Assembly (NCBI RefSeq): GCF_900167025.1
Contig: NZ_FUXC01000002.1
Coordinates: 62,001 to 126,000, forward strand
Source: Treponema berlinense
GTDB taxonomy: Bacteria; Spirochaetota; Spirochaetia; Treponematales; Treponemataceae
DNA: 64,000 bases
Direction: 5' to 3'
The stretch's first letter is position 1; every line of letters begins with the position of its first letter. Of the stretch, positions 1-7,346 are shown one piece after another. Below the pieces are notes generated by a model that saw only the letters and a list, made by a program, of their open reading frames with translations, did not search any database and was not told the origin of the DNA. The position numbers and the translations under genes were made by a program.

Positions 1-2393
1 CTGACGGAAAATTTTATAAATCCATCGAAAATTCGCTTAACGCTCCTGATTCACTTTTTTTGCAGGACAACTCTTCCGAACAGAGCATAAATGGAACTTA
101 TCCTGAGCATATTTTTATAAAAACGCGGACACAGACTTTTACAAAAGATTACGAATTTATGATCCGCAACGGAAAGCTCTTGTTTAAACCGAAAACAGAA
201 AATTTATGGAAACTTTATTGCGAAACAGGAATTCCGGAAGGTGCGCAGTCAGTTGCAGAAATTTCTGGAGATTCAAACTGCGTCTTTGTTTTTGACGGGC
301 AGGGCAGGCTTTACAGAACTTACACTGAAAAAGAAGTCAGAAAAACGGCTGCAAGTCCTTTTTACGTAAAACCGTTCACTTGGATTTATCTTTACGGCTG
401 GCCTGAGAGCGTGGTTTTTAAACCGGGAGTTGTCGTAAACAATTATCGGGCCTGGGCAATGGGAGCAAGACGAAAAGATGTCCTTTGGCACGAAGATATT
501 TTTAAGAACGAGCATCATTTTGGTACAATGGGACTTGAAACAATCTATTTTTTGACAGAAAAAGGAAACGAGATTCGCTTTACAGATTCAGGACTTCCTG
601 CCGACCTTTCAAAAACTTTTTTAACTCCAAAAAACGGACGTTTTATCGCCGTAAATTTAAGCAATTCTGCTTCGACAAATTTTATAATCGGCGACAAGGG
701 CTCAATGTACACAAGGCTTATTGATTTTGACACTATGGGCTGCGATCCAATGTTTTTTAAATATACTTACGAGCCGTACCAGTCAAAATATAAAGGAAAT
801 GAATACCGCTCAAATTTTGAAAGCTGGGGACTTCCGGCAGAAGACTGGTATAAACAGCCGGACATCAAGCTTGACGGAAAAGCCCGCCTTACAAAATTCA
901 TTTCGATTCACCAAAACGGGCATGGAAATTCCGCGCGTGAACTTCGTGTTGCAGGATTGGATTTTGAAGGCAATACAGGATTTTATTCAAAACAGATTTT
1001 TGACGCTGAATGGACTTTTACAAAATGCAATTTGTTTTTTACAGAGCAGGATTATCTGAGCGGAAAATCTGAATGGGGAGAATCCTGCGAATACGCTTTT
1101 AAGGGCAGTGTTTTTGAAAACGGAAAAAATCTCGAAAATATAAGCGTTCAGGTTGAAGATTTTACGCTTGCAAACGAAGGCAGTTTTAATTTAAGAATAA
1201 CAATGAAAAAAGACGGTTGGCAGGAGTCAAAGTCGATAAAATTCTATGACGTGGAAATGTGGACTTATATGCCGCGCTTTGATCCTGGAAAAGACGGAGT
1301 TCCAAAGAATTTTTTTGTTACGCCGGATTTTTCAAAAGAAGACATAAACTGCGAACATGAAGAATTTACAGAGCTCCTGAAAAAAATGTTTGACGGAATA
1401 AACCGAAAAACTTTTTGTGTAAAAAGTTCAGCAACCGAAAACTATTTGGAATTAAACTGGAAAAACTCAAAAGGCCTTCTTTCTGCAAACGAATTTAAAA
1501 TTTTTATGGACAAAAGCGGAATTTCAGGCGATCCGGGCGCCTTAAAAGCTGTTTACATGTACGAAAATCCGTTTCTGCAGGCATTCAATCTTCCGGAAAT
1601 GACATTTGAAAAAGCCGTCTACACTGCGCAGGACACCGAAAACCTCAAAAAAGCGGCAGAATCCAACAGTCAGTATGCAAAACTTTTGAGCGGACAGATG
1701 AAAGTTTACAACGGATACCGCCACAATACAAACAAATCCCGCTGGGAATGGAACCTTGCGGATTTAGTTTTATCCGTTACTTTTTTGAATCAAATTGATT
1801 TTCCAAAAATAAAGACAGTTTCAATGCATTCAGGCGACATTTTTAATACAAACGCCGACAGTTACGGTCTGAATTATGAATATATGAGCGTCTTGTATCC
1901 GCATGTAATAAATCTTGCGGCACAGCGCGCCGAAAAATATTCAAAAATTCTCGAAAAACTGGAAAAAAATCAAACTGCCGAAAACTTACCGGAATACAAA
2001 AACGACTATTCAGAATATTTCGACAGCCTTTGCGTAAAAGATGAATACAAAGGTCAGATTGTTCAGGAAAAAAGAGAAGGAAAACTTCTGCGCTTAAAAG
2101 GATTTCCGCTTTATCCGGGATTTGTCCTTTACACGCAAAAAAAATCTGGCGAAGTTGAGCAGTACGTAATTCTTGAACTCAAAAATTTTGAAAAAGAGGC
2201 AATGCATTCACTCAAAAAAAACAAAACCGATTTTGAATGCGATGTAAATTTCTATATTACGGCAAAAAGCGAAAGTTTTTTAAGTAAATATTTTGGAATT
2301 CAAAAAATCGAAAAGAAAAAAGGCAAAATCCACATTGACGGCAAAAAAATAAAAATCAAGGCCGGCTTAAAAACAATTTTTGAAGCGGATTGA
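1..2393 (+). CDS. Large protein of unknown function, 5' end outside window
   Basis: The frame is open to the left edge: codons from position 3 read through without a stop, and the first apparent start (TTG at 60) has no ribosome binding site, so the gene begins upstream of the window. At least 797 residues are visible. No family is recognised. The protein is rich in aromatic and charged residues (for example WIYLYGWPE near the start of the visible part and WESWGLP-like stretches later) and has no obvious membrane segment in the visible portion, which suggests a soluble or exported globular protein. It ends in a basic Lys-rich tail. The region after it is AT-rich and no strong terminator follows directly. 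Confidence 0.7.
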   Translation, partial: DGKFYKSIENSLNAPDSLFLQDNSSEQSINGTYPEHIFIKTRTQTFTKDYEFMIRNGKLLFKPKTENLWKLYCETGIPEGAQSVAEISGDSNCVFVFDGQGRLYRTYTEKEVRKTAASPFYVKPFTWIYLYGWPESVVFKPGVVVNNYRAWAMGARRKDVLWHEDIFKNEHHFGTMGLETIYFLTEKGNEIRFTDSGLPADLSKTFLTPKNGRFIAVNLSNSASTNFIIGDKGSMYTRLIDFDTMGCDPMFFKYTYEPYQSKYKGNEYRSNFESWGLPAEDWYKQPDIKLDGKARLTKFISIHQNGHGNSARELRVAGLDFEGNTGFYSKQIFDAEWTFTKCNLFFTEQDYLSGKSEWGESCEYAFKGSVFENGKNLENISVQVEDFTLANEGSFNLRITMKKDGWQESKSIKFYDVEMWTYMPRFDPGKDGVPKNFFVTPDFSKEDINCEHEEFTELLKKMFDGINRKTFCVKSSATENYLELNWKNSKGLLSANEFKIFMDKSGISGDPGALKAVYMYENPFLQAFNLPEMTFEKAVYTAQDTENLKKAAESNSQYAKLLSGQMKVYNGYRHNTNKSRWEWNLADLVLSVTFLNQIDFPKIKTVSMHSGDIFNTNADSYGLNYEYMSVLYPHVINLAAQRAEKYSKILEKLEKNQTAENLPEYKNDYSEYFDSLCVKDEYKGQIVQEKREGKLLRLKGFPLYPGFVLYTQKKSGEVEQYVILELKNFEKEAMHSLKKNKTDFECDVNFYITAKSESFLSKYFGIQKIEKKKGKIHIDGKKIKIKAGLKTIFEAD

Positions 2394-2398
2394 TTGTG

Positions 2399-2484
2399 AA
2401 AATTTTACAATTTTTGCGATTTTTGCGATTTGTAATTTTTCGCTTTTCATAATTTTTCAATCAATTTTGCGATTTTTCAATTTT
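2399..2484. repeat. AT-rich low-complexity spacer with TTTGCGATTTTT repeats
   Basis: Short reiterations of TTTGCGATTTTT and TTTTTCAA fill the gap between the first gene and the promoter at 2486. No coding frame or hairpin terminator is visible here. It looks like slipped-strand repeat DNA. Confidence 0.5.
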
Positions 2485-2485
2485 G

Positions 2486-2514
2486 TTGACGGAAAAACAA
2501 AATTCTTTTATATT
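2486..2514 (+). promoter_or_regulatory. Sigma70-type promoter upstream of the kinase-like gene
   Basis: TTGACG at 2486-2491 and TATATT at 2509-2514 are separated by 17 nt. Transcription would start near 2521 and run straight into the hairpin at 2544-2580 before reaching the kinase-like reading frame. Confidence 0.6.
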
Positions 2515-2543
2515 TTCTTTGTCAGATAGAAAACAAACTTTGC

Positions 2544-2580
2544 AAAGACGCCAGGCTTTTTAGTCCGGCGTCTTTTTTTT
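2544..2580 (+). terminator. Rho-independent terminator in the leader of the kinase-like gene
   Basis: AAAGACGCC (2544-2552) pairs perfectly with GGCGTCTTT (2567-2575) around a 14-nt loop and runs into a T tract. It lies about 25 nt downstream of the predicted start site and just before the ribosome binding site (GGAGG, 2585-2589). It could be an attenuator or the end of a short RNA. Confidence 0.65.
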
Positions 2581-2596
2581 TTCTGGAGGCAAACAA

Positions 2597-3195
2597 ATGA
2601 AACACTTTACAATTACAATGGCCGCGAATTCGGCTGCAATGCCCGCGAAATCGGACGCCAGACAGCGGCCGCTCTTGGTGTAAAATTTTATGACAAGGAA
2701 CTTGTAACTCTTGCGGCAAAAGAGGGCGGAGTAGAAAAACTAACATTTTTCGCTCCAAAAGAACATCCCGGCATAACGGACAATTTTCAGACAGAGTTTG
2801 GATATGGAATTTCAGGAATGTTTTATTCTCCAAAAGCGGTTGAAGCACAGGCCGGCGTGATTCGAAAAATTGCGGGCTCAGAAAACTGCGTCATGCTTGG
2901 ACGCTGTTCTGACTATTTTTTGCAAGATTTAAATTCAACCTTGAGCATTTTTGTTTATGCGCCGCTTTCTTATCGCGTAACTCATATTTCTCAGGCATAC
3001 GGCTTAACACAAAAACAGGCGCAAAAAATGATTGCCAAAATCGACAGAAAACGCCACAGATATTACAAATACATAACTGGCAAAAACCGGGGCGACCGTC
3101 ACGGAAGAAATTTAATGATTGATGTCGAAAAATTTGGCGTGGAAGGAGCGGTAAAAATTATAACAGACGCGGCAAAACTGCTCTTTTCCGAATAA
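2597..3195 (+). pseudogene. Cytidylate kinase-like family protein, frameshifted
   Basis: The start ATG at 2597 has a GGAGG site 7 nt upstream. It reads MKHFTIT and then hits a stop after 30 codons. Shifting by one base at about 2619-2620 restores GREFGCNAREIGRQTAAALG, the N-terminal signature of the cytidylate-kinase-like family (PF13189), and the rest of the frame continues through MLGRCSDYFL and a C-terminal KNRGDRHGR segment to 3195, about 200 aa in all. A single missing base after ACAAT explains everything. Either the gene is a recent pseudogene or the sequence carries a base-calling error. Apart from the shift the coding sequence looks intact, so the lesion is isolated. Confidence 0.75.
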
Positions 3196-3274
3196 AACAA
3201 ATACTTTTTTGATTTTTGCGGGCGTCATTTTATTTTAAAAGTTTGTTTTTTGCTGTTAAAAAAAACATCGGCTT

Positions 3275-3386
3275 AAAAACCGGCTGCTCTGGGTTCGGTA
3301 GCCCTCATTGCCGTTTAAGAACAGATTGATAAAAATCAATCCGTTCTTAAACACCAACTAAAGCCCGGCGCATCCGGCGCAAGTTA
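3275..3386 (+). repeat. GC-rich intergenic palindromic element, family 1 copy A
   Basis: The element begins AAAAACCGGCTGCT and ends GCATCCGGCGCAAG. The ends are near-inverted repeats (CCGGCTGC against GCATCCGG). The centre is a 17-bp hairpin with one mismatch (GTTTAAGAAC...GTTCTTAAAC, about 3313-3353). The same ends occur at 24110-24185 and, inverted, at 32567-32655, each with a different central hairpin. Confidence 0.7.
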
Positions 3387-3388
3387 AA

Positions 3389-3415
3389 ACTTAGTTAAAG
3401 TGGTAGGTAATGCCG
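3389..3415 (-). pseudogene. Scrap of the 3' end of an outer-membrane-protein gene
   Basis: A 26-nt stretch matches the last codons of the porin gene at 4521-4547 with one mismatch. On the minus strand it encodes GITYHFN followed by a stop, the same C-terminus as the complete gene. Upstream of these codons the match ends and a stop codon appears within three codons. It marks a duplication or rearrangement junction beside the endonuclease-like gene. Confidence 0.6.
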
Positions 3416-3514
3416 CAATTTCAAAAAACGTCATTTTATTTTGTTCTCTGTCTGCGCGCGATTTTTCGAAACGTTATCCTTATAATTGCCGATAAAATAA
3501 AAAGGACAAAAAAT

Positions 3515-4399
3515 ATGAAAGTAAAAATCGATGTTGAATCAAACAAAAATGAACCTTCAAAAATTGACGGCTACAAGTTGTCTTTGCAGCTTTCAAACGA
3601 TGTTTCAGTTGCAAAAATTTTAACCGAGTCTGAGATGAAATTTCTTTTGAAAGATATTACGCAGGCTTTGGGCTACACTCCGATAATCGAAAAATTCGGA
3701 TGCACGGTGGAAGAAGCAAAAGAGATAAAAGAAAAAATCGACAAGGACCGCGACTGCAAAGACTGTACGCTAAAAATGGAAGAGTGCTACCGTTGCTGTA
3801 ATGTCTGCGAAAGTCCTTTGGAGCGTGATTTGCTCAAAGCTCTTGTAAAAAGCGATATTCAGGTGGAATTGCAGTTAAGACTGAACAAGGACGGCGAAAT
3901 TTCGCATTTCCCGGAGCCTGTACTCCCGGAAAAAATTCTGACAATTCCAGACTTTTATATCGAGACTGAAAACAAGAAAATCTGCGTTTATACTGACGGA
4001 CACACTTATCATGAGCGAACTGAGTATCAAGCGGTGCGCGATAGAAGCATTGACCGTGAACTTCAGAATCTTGGATACGAGGTTTTAAGATTCACAACAT
4101 CAGAAATCAAGAATGACATTCAAAAAGTTGTCGCAAGTATAAAAAAGACAATGGGAATTTTAGAGAAGAATGATTTTGATGATGCCGAAAAAAGGCCAGA
4201 CGAGCAGACCGAAATAGACGAAGGAACTTGCATCAGATGCGGCGTGAAAATCGCTTACGACTGCGACAGACCGTTCTGCCTTTCCTGCTGGAAAAAGTGG
4301 ACAATTTTTGACAAATCAAAAGAAAAATACTGTCACAAATGCGGAAAAGAAATGGACTTTATTGATTATAAGCATCCGATTTGCAGAAAATGTCTTTAG
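3515..4399 (+). CDS. Endonuclease-like protein (DUF559/Vsr fold) with zinc ribbons
   Basis: 294 aa from ATG 3515, which has an AAGGA site upstream; a longer frame from 3410 would run through the porin scrap and is less likely. The middle carries a restriction-endonuclease-like core: IPDFYIE (about 144-150, with the PD aspartate), KICVYTDGHTYH (155-166), then RDRSIDRELQNLGYEVLRF (175-193), the typical helix and strand of DUF559/Vsr-like enzymes. Four CxxC-type pairs surround it: a Cys cluster at 81-98 before the core and two zinc ribbons at 239-258 and 273-293. Function is unknown; DNA cleavage or repair is an inference. The gene stands alone between rearranged DNA and a bidirectional terminator. 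Confidence 0.65.
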   Translation: MKVKIDVESNKNEPSKIDGYKLSLQLSNDVSVAKILTESEMKFLLKDITQALGYTPIIEKFGCTVEEAKEIKEKIDKDRDCKDCTLKMEECYRCCNVCESPLERDLLKALVKSDIQVELQLRLNKDGEISHFPEPVLPEKILTIPDFYIETENKKICVYTDGHTYHERTEYQAVRDRSIDRELQNLGYEVLRFTTSEIKNDIQKVVASIKKTMGILEKNDFDDAEKRPDEQTEIDEGTCIRCGVKIAYDCDRPFCLSCWKKWTIFDKSKEKYCHKCGKEMDFIDYKHPICRKCL

Positions 4400-4469
4400 C
4401 AAAAAATCTGCATTGAAAATGCCAGTAATTGTCATTTTAACGCTTGCTGTCCGCGCATAATTTCAAAAA

Positions 4470-4506
4470 AACGCTCCGCTTCATAAAGAAACGGAGCGTT
4501 TTTTGT
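4470..4506. terminator. Bidirectional terminator between endonuclease-like and porin genes
   Basis: AACGCTCCG (4470-4478) pairs with CGGAGCGTT (4492-4500). T residues follow on the plus strand and A residues precede, so it can end both converging transcripts. Confidence 0.75.
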
Positions 4507-4522
4507 TCGCGTTTTCGCGCGC

Positions 4523-6046
4523 TTAGTTAAAGTGGTAAGTAATGCCGATTCCTGCGTTGATTACGTCTTTGCTCAAGACAGTTTTTGTGCTGTCTGATTT
4601 TGAACCGAGGTAATAGTCTGTGTCAAAGTAGTTTGCGTACAGACAAGAAAGAGAAACTGTAAGTTTGTCTGTCGGATAGATTTCAAATCCGCCACCAATT
4701 ACAACGTTGTCGAGCACTGGGTTAAATGAAGAGTTTGAAGTGTCTGTTGTTCCCTGGTTTCCGTAGCTTGCTCCGATTGAGGCTCCCACGTACTTGCAGA
4801 AGCGGTAGTCAACACCGAGGGCAACTTCCCATGAGTTGCCGTAGTCTGTCTCGCTCAAGATAGAATCCTGATGAGCAAAGTCGTTAAAGTAGTAGTTAAA
4901 GCTTGTGCTTACATACAGGTTGTCAAGAACGTGGTAGCCGGCTCCGAGGTTCAATACTGCCGGAAGGTCAGTGCGGAAGTTTTTATCGTTTGTAATATCA
5001 TAATACTGTGCAATGTCGCCTTTTACGTTGTCAACATTGTATTCAATACGGCTCAAAGTCTGGTACTGAAGAGAAAGGTCGAGTTTTGGAACAACTGGTG
5101 GCTTTGCGTGGATTCCAAAAACCATGCTCTGGCCGTATCCAACAGCATCATAAGAAATTTTGTTGCTTTTGTTGATATCCTTGAAAGTTGAGTCGTTGCA
5201 TTTAAGAGTCATGTCCTGAGTTCCAATCGTGTAGCGGTAGGCTGCAGAAAGTGAGAGCCAGTCAGTAACGAGGTAAGCTGCTCCGAGCTGAAGTCCGTAA
5301 GTAATCGAAGTTACATCGAGCGAGTGGTCTTTTGCCATAGCGAGAGAGGCTGATGCAATTTCTCCGCTTTTTGTTGCTGTTGCTGCGTATTTATCAGACT
5401 GTGTTTTAAATTCAGTGGCTTTTGAAGCAAAGTCTTCTGCAGCAGCGGCGGCTTTTGTAGCTTCCTCTGTCAAGCCTGCTGCGGCATACTGTTTTGCAGC
5501 GTCAGCATACTGTTCAGCAACCTTTGCGCTTAATGCGGCCGCTGTTCCTGCTGTAGTTGCAATTTCCTTGTCAGTAAGTGCAGAGGCTTTATAATTGTTT
5601 GCGCCATTCAAGAACATGAGTGTTGTTGCGCTTGTGCCGTTTTCGTAAGAAAGAGAGCCGCCGCCTGCGTAAACTCCAAAGTTCGAGAAAATTGACCATC
5701 TGCCTTTTTTGTATACTGCGTTCAAATCTGGATAGAGATAAACGTTTGTGTCGTCTGTAGCTTCGTAATCTTTAATTCCAAGAGCAGAGTAAGAATTGTT
5801 TGTGTCGAGCTTGTTTGAATATTCCTTAAAAACAAACTGGTTTCCGCCGCCAATCCAAAGTCCTTCCTTCAAAAAAGCAGTTCCTGCAATGTTGTAAAAA
5901 GCTGCTTCCGGGCGTTCGTTTTCTGTGTTGCGGCTTGGGTTTCTTAAATAGCCTGTGCTCAGGTTTGTCTTGTTTTCAACTCCGCTGGCAAAGATAAAGC
6001 TTGCAGAAATTGCTGCAAAAATTGTAGAGGCAATGAGTTTTTTCAT
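4523..6046 (-). CDS. OmpP1/FadL-like outer membrane protein with Ala-rich helical insert
   Basis: 507 aa from ATG 6044-6046, preceded by CAGGAGAA; a longer upstream frame is rejected because MKKLIASTIFAAISASFIFASG is a clear signal peptide. After it, NERPEAAFYNIAGTAFL (about 43-59) resembles the conserved N-terminal segment of the OmpP1/FadL/TodX family, and the rest alternates in short beta strands to a C-terminal GITYHFN. FadL-like porins transport hydrophobic compounds across the outer membrane. Unusual is an insert of about 85 residues (155-240) that is almost all Ala, Lys, Glu, Thr and Ser and reads as a long amphipathic helix or coiled coil. A scrap of the same 3' end lies at 3389. Confidence 0.75.
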   Translation of the reverse strand: MKKLIASTIFAAISASFIFASGVENKTNLSTGYLRNPSRNTENERPEAAFYNIAGTAFLKEGLWIGGGNQFVFKEYSNKLDTNNSYSALGIKDYEATDDTNVYLYPDLNAVYKKGRWSIFSNFGVYAGGGSLSYENGTSATTLMFLNGANNYKASALTDKEIATTAGTAAALSAKVAEQYADAAKQYAAAGLTEEATKAAAAAEDFASKATEFKTQSDKYAATATKSGEIASASLAMAKDHSLDVTSITYGLQLGAAYLVTDWLSLSAAYRYTIGTQDMTLKCNDSTFKDINKSNKISYDAVGYGQSMVFGIHAKPPVVPKLDLSLQYQTLSRIEYNVDNVKGDIAQYYDITNDKNFRTDLPAVLNLGAGYHVLDNLYVSTSFNYYFNDFAHQDSILSETDYGNSWEVALGVDYRFCKYVGASIGASYGNQGTTDTSNSSFNPVLDNVVIGGGFEIYPTDKLTVSLSCLYANYFDTDYYLGSKSDSTKTVLSKDVINAGIGITYHFN

Positions 6047-6104
6047 TGTTTGTTCTCCTGTAAAACACCTTTTTTTGGTGAAAAAAAAGAATCTGTAAAT
6101 ACTG

Positions 6105-6131
6105 AATGACACAATGATAAAAAGTGTCATT
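6105..6131. promoter_or_regulatory. Inverted repeat upstream of the porin gene
   Basis: AATGACAC (6105-6112) and GTGTCATT (6124-6131) form a perfect 8-bp inverted repeat with an 11-nt spacer, about 60 bp upstream of the porin start. It is placed like an operator; no regulator is identified. Confidence 0.35.
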
Positions 6132-6185
6132 TTGTCATACAAAGCGTTAGTTTATTCTCTTTTTATTTTGATGTCTAGTGCAAAG

Positions 6186-7106
6186 CTATAAATTGTTGCA
6201 AAGCCAGTCGCAGAAAGTGCAGATGTCGTCAGTGCGGCCATTTCCCGGCATTTTTTTGCCTGTTTTTGCAATTTCTTTGGCGCATTTTAAAAGTCCTTTT
6301 TCGTAGCAGTTTTTTATCATTGGACTGTTGCGTGCGTTTTGCATTATTTTTTCAAAAGTGTCCGTAATTTTTCCTATAAAGAGCGCGCTGTCCTCGTTTG
6401 CAAAACCGCAGCATGGAGCAATGTCGCCGGTCGGATGCACAAAAAGAATCTGTCCAGGTCCCTGACAAAAATCTTCCTTAAACCATTTTTTGCTCTGCCA
6501 GCCACGCTCGTCGTTACCTTTGAATGTCTGCGGCAAGATAAAAATATCTGCGGCAAAATCCTCGCTCAAGGCGTTGAGTTCTTCTTCAAGTTTTTTTGTT
6601 TTTTCGTCATTTAAAAGAGGATCTGCCACCGCCTGAATATTTATGTTTTCTTCTCCGAAAATTTCATTCACCGTGGAACAAAAATGGCGGACTTTTTCGT
6701 AATCCTGTCCATGAAAGTTGTCGTAGCTGATTCCGATTTTTCCGTCGTAGCCGCAATCCTGAATTTTTTTTAGGGTGGTGAATAATTCATCTTCGGTTTT
6801 CCACCATACGCCGTTCGTCATAATCTGGTCGAACATGAAGTCGTTTTTTCGGGCAAAACTTATAACTTCGCACAAAAAATAAACTGCCAAAAACGGCTCT
6901 CCGCCGGAAAAACCAACTTTATCAATCTGACAGTCATTAAAAGCACGGCACGATGCCAAAAATTGAACAGCATCTTTTGCCGAAAGCGAAACTGTTGTCC
7001 GGTTTACAAAGCAGTGCTCACAGTGCAGATTGCAGAGCGTTGTAGAAGCAAAAATAATTTCGGCAGGTTCAAAACCATAAATAGAAGCTGTATTTTTTAT
7101 ATTCAT
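6186..7106 (-). CDS. Radical SAM protein with SPASM-like C-terminus
   Basis: 306 aa. The CNLHCEHC motif (Cys25, 29, 32) is the CxxxCxxC site that binds the SAM-activating 4Fe-4S cluster, followed by FSGGEPFL, the glycine-rich SAM contact. Further Cys clusters near the C-terminus (FCQGPGQ, APCCGF and ICTFCDWLC) look like a SPASM auxiliary cluster domain, as in enzymes that modify peptides or proteins. No small precursor peptide gene or other maturation gene is visible next to it, so the substrate is unknown. The closest promoter-like sequence on the minus strand (TATACT near 7120) would leave a very short 5' UTR. It is divergent from pgk. Confidence 0.8.
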   Translation of the reverse strand: MNIKNTASIYGFEPAEIIFASTTLCNLHCEHCFVNRTTVSLSAKDAVQFLASCRAFNDCQIDKVGFSGGEPFLAVYFLCEVISFARKNDFMFDQIMTNGVWWKTEDELFTTLKKIQDCGYDGKIGISYDNFHGQDYEKVRHFCSTVNEIFGEENINIQAVADPLLNDEKTKKLEEELNALSEDFAADIFILPQTFKGNDERGWQSKKWFKEDFCQGPGQILFVHPTGDIAPCCGFANEDSALFIGKITDTFEKIMQNARNSPMIKNCYEKGLLKCAKEIAKTGKKMPGNGRTDDICTFCDWLCNNL

Positions 7107-7161
7107 AATGGAAGAAAGTATATCATAAAAATAGAAAAAAAATGCGAAAAATATAAAATTG

Positions 7162-7190
7162 TTGAATTTTCAGCCTAAACTTATTATATT
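7162..7190 (+). promoter_or_regulatory. Promoter of pgk
   Basis: TTGAAT (7162-7167), 17-nt spacer, TATATT (7185-7190). The start site near 7197 gives pgk an unusually long structured leader of about 150 nt. Confidence 0.6.
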
Positions 7191-7196
7191 TAGAAC

Positions 7197-7346
7197 GATA
7201 TTTCTATTCGTTAAAAAGGAGGCATGATAAAAATTACATCCCTGTAATTTTTATCATTACAGTTTGCTCAAGCGTTGCTTTCACAAACTGTGATTCTCGC
7301 CATCCGTGGCTCGCCGCTAACGCGGGGTTTTATTAAGGAGAAATAA
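7197..7346 (+). promoter_or_regulatory. Structured 5' leader of pgk
   Basis: The leader contains a Shine-Dalgarno-like AAGGAGG (about 7216-7222), then a perfect 15-bp stem with a TCCC loop (7224-7257), then an 8-bp stem ACAGTTTG/CAAACTGT (7259-7291), then a GC-rich segment (about 7297-7330) with CCGC/GCGG pairing, and finally the pgk ribosome binding site AAGGAG. A 7-codon frame (ATG 7224, MIKITSL) sits inside the first stem but only 1-2 nt from the AAGGAGG. Function unknown; it could be a translational control leader or an inserted palindromic element. Confidence 0.5.

Noticed and set aside
721-1059. 112-codon plus-strand frame inside the first gene
   Set aside because: It lies wholly within the long frame that is open across 1-2393 and has no recognisable sequence or ribosome binding site; it is a shadow.
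2519-2563. TTG-initiated 14-codon frame in the leader of the kinase-like gene, ending inside the terminator loop
   Set aside because: It has no ribosome binding site, uses TTG, and shows no biased codon content. The predicted transcript start falls inside the start codon.
3410-3514. Longer N-terminus for the endonuclease-like protein
   Set aside because: The extra 35 residues run through the duplicated porin end and there is no ribosome binding site at 3410, whereas ATG 3515 has one.
7224-7247. MIKITSL mini-gene in the pgk leader
   Set aside because: The spacing from AAGGAGG to ATG is only 1-2 nt, the frame is buried in a perfect stem and no codon bias points to attenuation.
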